11,327 nt of DNA from Oscillospiraceae bacterium (GTDB lineage Bacteria; Bacillota; Clostridia; Oscillospirales; Oscillospiraceae). The DNA is taken from assembly GCA_028691385.1 (NCBI GenBank), contig JAQUZL010000061.1:1-11327 (forward strand). The letters are read 5' to 3'. Both the position numbers and the translations under genes were made by a program. Shown here piece by piece: positions 6,819-11,327 of this stretch; positions within the stretch are counted from its first letter, which is position 1; each line of letters opens with the position of its first letter. The notes under the pieces were generated by a model. That model saw only the letters and a program-made list of their open reading frames with translations. It did not search any database and had not been told where the DNA came from.

Positions 6819-7517
6819 ATGGCATCGACCACCATCAATCCCACCAGAATGGAGCTGACCCGCCTCAAGGGTCGTCTGAAAACCGCAACCCGCGGCCATA
6901 AGCTCCTCAAAGACAAGCGCGACGAGCTGATGCGGCAATTTTTGATTTTGCTGCGCAAGAACAAGGAGCTGCGCCAAAAGGTGGAGCTTGGTCTGGAGCA
7001 GGCAAACGCCGCCTTCACGGTTGCCTCTGCCGTCATGTCGCCGGAGATGCTGGAGTCCTCGCTCCTGTATCCAAAGCAGAGCGTGGAGCTGGATGTAAAA
7101 ACCGGCAACATCATGTCGGTCGCGGTTCCGCAGTACACGTTCAAAACGCAGAACACCGACCCGTCGGAGATCTATCCCTATGGCTTTGCCCAGACCTCCG
7201 GCGAATTGGATGACGCGCTTTCCAGTCTGTCCGGTGTATTTTCCGACATGCTGGAGCTGGCGCAGGTGGAAAAATCCGTGCAGCTGATGGCGCAGGAAAT
7301 CGAGCGCACCCGCCGCCGCGTCAACGCGTTGGAGCACGTGATGATTCCGGACTATCAGGAGAAGATTCGCTACATCTCCATGAAGCTTGAGGAAAACGAA
7401 CGCGGCGCTACGTCCCGCCTGATGAAGGTCAAGGACATGATGCTTGCCGAAGAGCGCGCCAAATACGAAGCGCGCCGCGCCGAGCAGGAAACCGCGCGCC
7501 GCGGGACTACCGCTTAA
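6819..7517 (+). CDS. ntpD: V-type ATP synthase subunit D (central shaft)
   Basis: Subunit D is the coiled-coil axle inside A3B3 and binds subunit F (NtpG) and the C socket. The 232-aa product begins with the family pattern INPTRMELTRLKGRL, then a long basic helix with KLLKDKRDELMRQF (about 29-42), a central variable section (about 80-140), and a second long helix (about 145-205; EIERTRRRVNALEHVMIPDY) pairing antiparallel with the first. The C-terminal tail is rich in Glu, Ala and Arg and a little longer than in the shortest homologues, which is common. A run of five G after AA (6805-6811) provides the ribosome binding site, with ATG 12 nt after the ntpB stop. It is the last gene of the operon and is followed within 27 nt by a strong terminator. 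Confidence 0.97.
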   Translation: MASTTINPTRMELTRLKGRLKTATRGHKLLKDKRDELMRQFLILLRKNKELRQKVELGLEQANAAFTVASAVMSPEMLESSLLYPKQSVELDVKTGNIMSVAVPQYTFKTQNTDPSEIYPYGFAQTSGELDDALSSLSGVFSDMLELAQVEKSVQLMAQEIERTRRRVNALEHVMIPDYQEKIRYISMKLEENERGATSRLMKVKDMMLAEERAKYEARRAEQETARRGTTA

Positions 7518-7543
7518 CCTCTGAAACGTGCAGAATTTCCCAT

Positions 7544-7591
7544 AAAAACAGACAGTGCGTCATCGCAACCGATGACGCACTGTCTGTTTTT
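7544..7591. terminator. Bidirectional intrinsic terminator between converging operons
   Basis: A perfect inverted repeat with 22-bp arms (7544-7565 and 7570-7591) and a CAAC loop. The arms begin with AAAAAC and end with GTTTTT, so each strand presents a GC-containing hairpin followed by U residues. It lies 26 nt after the ntpD stop and 20 nt after (on the opposite strand) the stop of the VWA gene, so it can end both transcripts. Confidence 0.92.
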
Positions 7592-7611
7592 GCACCTGTA
7601 TTGGTCTGGCA

Positions 7612-8835
7612 TTACCCAGTCCGTTTCTCTTTTCGCGACCTTGCCGATACCAGATACTTCATGGACTGCTCAAGACCCTGAATGGTCAGCGGATACATTG
7701 GCACCTCACCCGAAACGATCTTCACCGTGTTGTCGCCATAGGGCGAAAACCACTGTCCCTGCTGCATGGGGTTCAACCAGACCATTTTCTCATAGCGCGC
7801 CGCCGTACGGCGAATCCAGTCCAGCCCCGGCTGCTCATTGTAGACGTAATAATCGCTGCAGCCGCCCTTATAGAGCAGCTCATAGGGTGCCATGGACGCG
7901 TCGCCCACGACGATCACCTTGTAGTCTGATTTGATGTTGTGCAGCACCCATTCGGTCGGAATGGCGTCGCAGTGGTCGCACGACGGCTGGGTATAGAGAT
8001 CGTCATACCAGCAGTTATGGAAATAGTAGATCTTGAGATCCTTGAAATTGCCGGATTTCACCGCCGTCTGAAACAGCAGCGTGCACAATTCGGTGTATGG
8101 CCACATAGAGCCGCCCGAATCGAACAGCAGCATCACCTTGACCGCGTTGCGGCGCGGTCTGCCGAATACCAGCTCCAAATTGCCGGCATTGTCGCAGGTT
8201 TTTTGAATGGTTTCGTCCAGCTGCAATTCCTCCTTCGGCCCCTCCACGTCGGCGGAAAACTGCCGCAGGCGGCGAAATGCCAGCTGGAACTGGCGGGAGT
8301 CCAGCACGTGATCCTCGCGGAAATCGCGGAAATTGCGCGCTGCCGCCACTTGCAGCGCCGAATGGCGGCGACTCTCCCCGCCCACACGAATGCCCTGGGG
8401 CGCATAGCCGGAATGGCCAAAGGCGGAGGTGCCGCCGGTGCCCACCCAGTAGCGCCCACCGTCGTGGCGCTCGCGCTGTTCCTGAAAGCGCTCTTGCAGC
8501 ATCTGCTTGATCTGCTCCGGGGTAAGGCCGCCAATGCGCTTGTCCACCTCGTTTTTGTCATAGGCCGCCTGCTTGTGCGGATTGGCAAGCCAGTCCAGCA
8601 GCGCTTGCGGCAGCGCGTCAAACGTTTTCACATCCTTGAAATACTCCAAAAAAGCGCCGTCGAACTTGTCAAAATCCGCTTCGGTCTTGACCAGCACCGC
8701 CCGCGCCAGATAATAAAACTCCGTCAGACTGGATTGGTGCAAACCCTTGTCCATTGCGTCCAGCAGCGACATCCACTCCCCCAGCGACACGTCCAGCCCA
8801 TGGCCGCGCAAAAGATAAAACAGCGGTGTGAACAT
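7612..8835 (-). CDS. CoxE-like von Willebrand factor type A (VWA) protein
   Basis: A soluble 407-aa protein of the CoxE-like VWA family that works with MoxR AAA+ ATPases. In characterised members (CoxE with CoxD in CO dehydrogenase maturation; related MoxR/VWA pairs) the pair remodels a target or helps insert a metal cofactor. The N-terminal helical region (1-125) is followed by a Gly-rich family motif, GTGGTSAFGHSGYAPQGIRV (132-151), then the VWA domain from about 230. The metal-binding (MIDAS) site reads D239-S-G-G-S243-M, a DxGxS form seen in this family in place of DxSxS, with a second acidic position at D312 in VVGDAS. C286-x-x-C289 could bind a metal, but this is only a guess. No signal peptide or membrane helix is seen. 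The ATG has GAGGGG 9 nt upstream and lies 2 nt after the MoxR gene stop, so the genes are cotranscribed. The client is unknown. Confidence 0.88.
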   Translation of the reverse strand: MFTPLFYLLRGHGLDVSLGEWMSLLDAMDKGLHQSSLTEFYYLARAVLVKTEADFDKFDGAFLEYFKDVKTFDALPQALLDWLANPHKQAAYDKNEVDKRIGGLTPEQIKQMLQERFQEQRERHDGGRYWVGTGGTSAFGHSGYAPQGIRVGGESRRHSALQVAAARNFRDFREDHVLDSRQFQLAFRRLRQFSADVEGPKEELQLDETIQKTCDNAGNLELVFGRPRRNAVKVMLLFDSGGSMWPYTELCTLLFQTAVKSGNFKDLKIYYFHNCWYDDLYTQPSCDHCDAIPTEWVLHNIKSDYKVIVVGDASMAPYELLYKGGCSDYYVYNEQPGLDWIRRTAARYEKMVWLNPMQQGQWFSPYGDNTVKIVSGEVPMYPLTIQGLEQSMKYLVSARSRKEKRTG

Positions 8836-8837
8836 CG

Positions 8838-9668
8838 TTACCAGCCCCTCGTGCGACGGGGGCTTTCCTTCTGTCGGAGCGTGTCCAAATCTTCATTCTT
8901 TTTCAGCAGCACGCCGGCAAAGGGAATCTCCCGCTCGATTTTTTCCGGTGCGATTCCGCCGATCTGCAGCGCCTGAATCCAGTCGATGACCTCCGAGGTG
9001 GAGGGCTTTTTCTGCAGGCCGCGCAGCGCGCGGATCTCATAAAAGGTCTTGAGGCACTGCTCCAGCAGCGCATCGTCAAGATGGTCAAAGTGGACGCGGA
9101 TGATTTTCTCCATCATCTGCGCGTCCGGGAACTCGATATAGTGGAAAATGCAGCGGCGCAAAAACGCGTCCGGCAGTTCTTTTTCGGCGTTTGACGTGAT
9201 GATGACAATCGGCCGCTCCAACGCGCGAACCGTCTTTTTGGTTTCTGGGATGTAGAACTCCATCTTGTCCAGCTCCCACAAAAGGTCGTTGGGGAATTCC
9301 AAATCCGCCTTGTCGATTTCGTCAATCAGCAAAATGGCCTGTTTTTCGCGGCTGAACGCCTCGCCCAGCTTGCCAAGCTTGATATATTTTTCAATGTCAT
9401 TCACGCCCGCGCCGCCAAACTGGCTGTCATAAAGCCGCTGCACGGTGTCATAAACATACAGGCCGTCCTGCGCCTTTGTGGTGGACTTGATGTTCCAGAT
9501 GATCAGTTCCTTGCCCAGCGACTGACTGATAGCCTCTGCCAGCATGGTTTTGCCGGTACCCGGCTCGCCCTTGATGAGCAGCGGCTTGCGCAGCGCGATG
9601 GCGATGTTCACCGACCGCATCAGCTCCTCCGACACGACGTATTGACTGCTTCCCTGAAATTGCTCCAT
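8838..9668 (-). CDS. MoxR-family AAA+ ATPase
   Basis: A 276-aa cytoplasmic AAA+ ATPase of the MoxR type, expected to form a ring and act as a chaperone with the VWA protein encoded directly after it. Visible motifs: Walker A G34-E-P-G-T-G-K40-T41; Walker B AILLIDEID (111-119, acidic pair D116-E117); sensor 1 around N160 in IITSNAEKELPDAF; and paired arginines R171-R172 in FLRRC as arginine-finger candidates. The stretch after Walker A (IIWNIKSTTKAQDGLYVYD, 56-74) is typical of the CoxD-like branch of MoxR proteins. The C-terminal lid domain is short and ends in a basic tail. The start has GAGGAG (9678-9683) 9 nt upstream. It is the first gene of the unit; its promoter probably lies in or beside the upstream repeat region. 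No dehydrogenase or other obvious client gene is in the window. Confidence 0.92.
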   Translation of the reverse strand: MEQFQGSSQYVVSEELMRSVNIAIALRKPLLIKGEPGTGKTMLAEAISQSLGKELIIWNIKSTTKAQDGLYVYDTVQRLYDSQFGGAGVNDIEKYIKLGKLGEAFSREKQAILLIDEIDKADLEFPNDLLWELDKMEFYIPETKKTVRALERPIVIITSNAEKELPDAFLRRCIFHYIEFPDAQMMEKIIRVHFDHLDDALLEQCLKTFYEIRALRGLQKKPSTSEVIDWIQALQIGGIAPEKIEREIPFAGVLLKKNEDLDTLRQKESPRRTRGW

Positions 9669-9704
9669 GATGTTCGCTCCTCAAAAAGTTTTTGTATATG
9701 GCCA

Positions 9705-9725
9705 CCTGCCGCTTGCAGCGGCAGA
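9705..9725. repeat. Palindrome 1a
   Basis: CTGCCGCT (9706-9713) and AGCGGCAG (9717-9724) form an 8-bp GC-rich stem with loop TGC. It is the core of block P, copy 1. Confidence 0.8.
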
Positions 9726-9754
9726 GTTTTGAAAGATTATAAGCGCGACGCGGC

Positions 9755-9785
9755 TATTATAGCATGATTTCATCATGCTATAATA
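9755..9785. repeat. AT-rich inverted repeat with outward TGCTATAAT on both strands
   Basis: Perfect 14-bp arms TATTATAGCATGAT (9755-9768) and ATCATGCTATAATA (9772-9785) with a TTC loop. Each strand reads TGCTATAAT near its outer end, which matches an extended -10 promoter element. It lacks a GC-rich core plus U-tract, so it is not a classical terminator. Confidence 0.8.
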
Positions 9786-9792
9786 CGGCCAT

Positions 9793-9811
9793 CTGCCGCT
9801 TCCAGCGGCAG
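9793..9811. repeat. Palindrome 1b
   Basis: CTGCCGCT (9793-9800) and AGCGGCAG (9804-9811) repeat the stem of palindrome 1a exactly, with the loop changed from TGC to TCC. The arms are conserved while the loop differs. Confidence 0.8.
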
Positions 9812-9829
9812 GGCCTTGAAATAGTTTAA

Positions 9830-9858
9830 GCGCTTTGGCGCAGAGCGCCAAAATGCGC
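9830..9858. repeat. Interrupted hairpin in repeat copy 2
   Basis: TTTGGCGC (9834-9841) pairs with GCGCCAAA (9845-9852) across an AGA loop. An outer GCGC (9830-9833) pairs with GCGC (9855-9858) past a 2-nt bulge. This segment is absent from the first copy, where block P runs directly into block Q. Confidence 0.7.
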
Positions 9859-9859
9859 A

Positions 9860-9886
9860 TATAATAGCCGCGACGCGGCTATTATA
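9860..9886. repeat. Near-perfect palindrome with single-base centre
   Basis: The 13-base arms TATAATAGCCGCG (9860-9872) and CGCGGCTATTATA (9874-9886) are exact complements around one A. The right arm belongs to block Q, copy 2. On the - strand the outer end gives TGCTATAAT. Confidence 0.8.
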
Positions 9887-9889
9887 GCA
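9881..9889 (-). promoter_or_regulatory. Candidate extended -10 element for the moxR-VWA unit
   Basis: On the - strand TGCTATAAT occupies 9889-9881, with TATAAT at 9886-9881 and the TG of an extended -10 in the right place. No convincing -35 lies 16-18 nt upstream (TGTCGT at best). It would give a leader of about 200 nt before the moxR ATG at 9668. Block Q copy 1 carries most of the same element (TATAAT on the - strand at 9761-9756). Other, nearer promoters cannot be excluded. Confidence 0.3.
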
Positions 9890-9921
9890 TAACTTTTCCT
9901 AAAACGACACGCTGTTTGCAC

Positions 9922-9947
9922 AAAAGCGAGCCAAACGGCTCGCTTTT
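9922..9947 (-). terminator. Intrinsic terminator of gluQ
   Basis: The 11-bp arms AAAAGCGAGCC (9922-9932) and GGCTCGCTTTT (9937-9947) enclose a 4-nt loop. Read on the - strand, the stem ends in TTTT. It directly follows gluQ and shares base 9947 with the stop codon. The A/T ends are symmetric, so it could also stop transcription coming from the left. Confidence 0.8.
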
Positions 9948-10840
9948 CAAAGAGATATATTTTCTTTTTTGACCTTGTCCCAGGAAAATTCGCCGATCAG
10001 CTCGCACGCGCTAGCAGGCTCGTCACAGTCCAGAATTCCGGCCACATATGCCAGATGTCCCAGCAGCCGCTCGGGCGAGCTGGTTTGGCGCAGCGCGCCC
10101 ATGTCCAAATCCTTTTCCCGCTTGGACAATCGGTGGCCGTCCGCCGCGAGCAGCAGCGGTACATGATAATAGTGCGGTTCGGCATCGCCAAGACAGCGCT
10201 GCAAATAGATTTGCCGCGGCGTAGAGTCCAGCAGGTCGCAGCCGCGCACCACTTCATTGACGCCGGCAGCCGCGTCATCGGTCACCACCGCCAGCTGATA
10301 AGCAAACACGCCGTCCGCCCGCCGCAGTACAAAATCGCCGCACTGCCGGGCAAGGTTCTCCCGGTAAGCGCCCTGTACGCCGTCCGTAAAAACGACGTCC
10401 TCGTCCGGCACGCGCATGCGCAGCAGCGGTGGCCTCGTCTTTTTCGCCCGCTCTTCCGGGCGCAACAGGCGACAGGTGCCGGGATAAATGGGCTTGCCAT
10501 CGGCCGCATGGGGCGCCATTGCCGCCTTGAGATCACCGCGGGTGCACCAGCAAGGATACACCCGCTCCTGCGCGCAAAGTTGCTCCAGCGCCGCACGGTA
10601 AGCCGGCGCGCGCAGCCCCTGCCGCGTTTGCTCGCTGTCCCAGTCAAGTCCCAGCCAGCTAAGGTCGTCCCGAATGACGGCCGCATGCGCAAGACTCGTC
10701 CGCTCCGGATCCAAATCCTCCATGCGCAGCACCAGTGTGCCATCCTTGGCGCGAACCGAAAGCCACGCCAGCATGGCCGCAAACACATTGCCAAGATGCA
10801 TCCTGCCGCTGGGACTCGGTGCAAATCGTCCCACTGTCAT
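9947..10840 (-). CDS. gluQ: Glutamyl-queuosine tRNA(Asp) synthetase
   Basis: GluQ (YadB) activates glutamate and attaches it to the queuosine base at position 34 of tRNA(Asp). It is a paralogue of the glutamyl-tRNA synthetase catalytic core without the anticodon-binding domain; the short length here (297-299 aa) fits. Numbering from the upstream ATG at 10846: RFAPSPSG (7-14) and the HIGH-type motif H17-L-G-N20; the Zn site C99-x-C101...Y121...C125 (YPCWCTRG, YPGTC) as in E. coli GluQ; the substrate pocket YQLAVVTDD (183-191) and EVVRGCDLLDSTPRQ (198-212); and the KMSKS-type loop RLSKR (239-243). Start: ATG 10840 lies 9 nt after GGGAG (10854-10850), whereas ATG 10846 leaves only 3 nt, so the second Met is preferred. 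The gene ends in its own terminator and diverges from the hydrolase gene. Confidence 0.93.
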   Translation of the reverse strand: MTVGRFAPSPSGRMHLGNVFAAMLAWLSVRAKDGTLVLRMEDLDPERTSLAHAAVIRDDLSWLGLDWDSEQTRQGLRAPAYRAALEQLCAQERVYPCWCTRGDLKAAMAPHAADGKPIYPGTCRLLRPEERAKKTRPPLLRMRVPDEDVVFTDGVQGAYRENLARQCGDFVLRRADGVFAYQLAVVTDDAAAGVNEVVRGCDLLDSTPRQIYLQRCLGDAEPHYYHVPLLLAADGHRLSKREKDLDMGALRQTSSPERLLGHLAYVAGILDCDEPASACELIGEFSWDKVKKENISL

Positions 10841-10868
10841 GTCCATTCACTCCCATTTTTCGACTTTC

Positions 10869-10897
10869 TTGATTGTAGCATTCCGGCATGGTATAAT
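10869..10897 (+). promoter_or_regulatory. Sigma-A-type promoter for the metallo-hydrolase gene
   Basis: TTGATT (-35, 10869-10874), a 17-nt spacer, then TATAAT (-10, 10892-10897) preceded by TGG, an extended -10. Transcription would start near 10904, leaving a leader of about 27 nt. It overlaps the gluQ promoter on the other strand. Confidence 0.82.
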
Positions 10898-10900
10898 CAA
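10872..10900 (-). promoter_or_regulatory. Sigma-A-type promoter for gluQ
   Basis: On the - strand TTGATT (-35) lies at 10900-10895, a 17-nt spacer follows, and TACAAT (-10) lies at 10877-10872 preceded by TGC, an extended -10. Transcription would start near 10865, about 25 nt before the preferred gluQ ATG. Each -35 shares 3 nt with the -10 of the opposing promoter. Confidence 0.75.
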
Positions 10901-10930
10901 GAAAATTGTCCCCAGAAAGGAAGCCGAACC

Positions 10931-11327
10931 ATGCCACAGGAACTTGCACCGAATCTGTTTCGCATCGATGTGCCGCTGCCCGGAAATCCCTTGAAAAATC
11001 TCAACGCCTATCTCATCCGCGGGTCGCGCAGCCTGCTCATCGACACCGGCTTTCGCCGCGCCGAATGCCGCGACGCGCTCATTGGCGCGCTGGATTCGCT
11101 GGGCGTGGCGCTTGCCGACACCGACATTTTTCTGACCCATATGCACTCCGATCATTCCGGCCTTGCCGCTGAAATTGCAGTGCCCGGCACGCGGATTTTC
11201 ATCTCCGAGATTGACCTGCAGTCCCTGCCCGGCAAGTGCTGCAAATACAGCTGGGACTCCAGCGACGACTATTTTGCCGCCAACGGCTTTCCCCGCTGGG
11301 AGCTGGACAACATCACCCAGACCAATC
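10931..11327 (+). CDS. MBL-fold metallo-hydrolase, 5' part
   Basis: The first 132 codons of a metallo-beta-lactamase-fold hydrolase; the frame is open to the window end. The N-terminus (ELAPNLFRIDVPLPGNPLKN, residues 4-23, then LNAYLIRG) forms the first strands, and LLIDTGF (35-41) supplies the usual aspartate-glycine turn. The metal motif THMHSDHSG gives H70, H72, D74 and H75 (HxHxDH), which binds two metal ions, usually zinc, in hydrolases of this superfamily. The remaining ligands are beyond the window. A Cys pair at 103-104 and several acidic residues follow. The superfamily is broad (thioesterases, lactonases, RNases, flavodiiron relatives), so no substrate is assigned. ATG 10931 follows AAAGGAAG (10916-10922) by 8 nt and a clear promoter. 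It is divergent from gluQ; a functional link is not implied. Confidence 0.88.
   Translation, partial: MPQELAPNLFRIDVPLPGNPLKNLNAYLIRGSRSLLIDTGFRRAECRDALIGALDSLGVALADTDIFLTHMHSDHSGLAAEIAVPGTRIFISEIDLQSLPGKCCKYSWDSSDDYFAANGFPRWELDNITQTN

Larger units (their letters stand above)
9669..9921. repeat. Intergenic region with a composite palindromic repeat
   Basis: This stretch holds no credible gene. It contains four hairpin-forming palindromes and two duplicated blocks. Block P, about 47 nt, occurs at 9700-9746 and 9787-9833 (39 of 47 positions equal by hand count; the first 25 differ at 2). Block Q, an exact 22-nt sequence starting CGCGACGCGG and ending TTATAGCAT, occurs at 9744-9765 and 9869-9890. 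The pattern resembles the mosaic palindromic intergenic elements (REP/BIME or MITE-like) found in many bacterial genomes. The family is not recognised. There is no transposase and there are no evident target-site duplications. Confidence 0.75.

Noticed and set aside
6468..7337. A 289-codon open frame on the - strand across ntpB and ntpD
   Set aside because: It spans two certain + strand genes and their gap, and the translation is Leu/Gln/Arg-rich without family features.
7939..8976. A 345-codon open frame on the + strand opposite the VWA and moxR genes
   Set aside because: It runs antisense through the junction of two genes with clear motifs (MIDAS, Walker A/B), so it is a shadow.
9755..9785. 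Rho-independent terminator
   Set aside because: The stem is A/T-rich and has no following T-tract; the real gluQ terminator is the hairpin at 9922-9947.
9700..9890. CRISPR array in the moxR upstream region
   Set aside because: There are only two copies of each block, unequal spacing, no unique equal-length spacers, and no cas genes nearby.
9700..9890. Insertion sequence or active MITE
   Set aside because: No transposase fragment, no terminal inverted repeats bounding the whole region, and no clear target-site duplication; only a generic palindromic repeat can be supported.
1..11327. tRNA, rRNA, riboswitch or other structured RNA
   Set aside because: No cloverleaf, T-loop (GGTTCGAATCC-like) or known riboswitch core was recognised by eye in the gaps. 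A covariance-model search (tRNAscan-SE, Infernal/Rfam) would settle it.

Overview
The window looks like chromosomal DNA from a Gram-positive anaerobe of class Clostridia, plausibly an Oscillospirales gut bacterium. The reasons are a bacterial (Ntp-type) V-type ATPase operon closest in my memory to the Enterococcus hirae Na+-ATPase, strong AGGAGG-type ribosome binding sites, GC-rich third codon positions, and a GluQ-type synthetase. The taxonomic placement is inference. No phage, plasmid, transposase or CRISPR signature was seen.

Region 1 (1-7517, + strand) is a nearly complete V-type ATPase operon, entered inside the membrane stator gene. The order is ntpI (3' end only), ntpK1, ntpK2, ntpE, ntpC, ntpG (subunit F), ntpA, ntpB, ntpD. 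Gaps are short or negative (8-nt overlap ntpC/ntpG, 4-nt ATGA overlap ntpA/ntpB), so the genes are very likely cotranscribed from a promoter left of the window. I and the K ring form the ion channel, A3B3 the ATPase head, D and G(F) the central shaft, C the socket joining shaft to ring, and E one half of the peripheral stalk. The other stalk subunit (H) is not in the window. Two features stand out: the ring gene is duplicated, and both copies keep the residues that bind Na+ in E. hirae NtpK.

Region 2 (7544-7591) is a long, perfect, two-way terminator between the converging V-ATPase operon and the next gene pair.

Region 3 (7612-9668, - strand) is a two-gene unit: a MoxR-type AAA+ ATPase followed 2 nt later by a CoxE-like von Willebrand factor A protein. 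Such pairs act as chaperones that remodel or insert cofactors into partner proteins; the client here is unknown.

Region 4 (9669-9946) is a non-coding gap with nested palindromes and two duplicated blocks, plus the terminator of the gluQ gene.

Region 5 (9947-11327) holds gluQ (glutamyl-queuosine tRNA(Asp) synthetase, - strand) and, divergent from it, the 5' part of a metallo-beta-lactamase-fold hydrolase gene. Between them is a nearly symmetric pair of overlapping sigma-A-like promoters.

I see no clearly undescribed system. The most open items are the MoxR/VWA pair without a visible client, the composite intergenic repeat, the mirror-image divergent promoter and the two-gene K ring.
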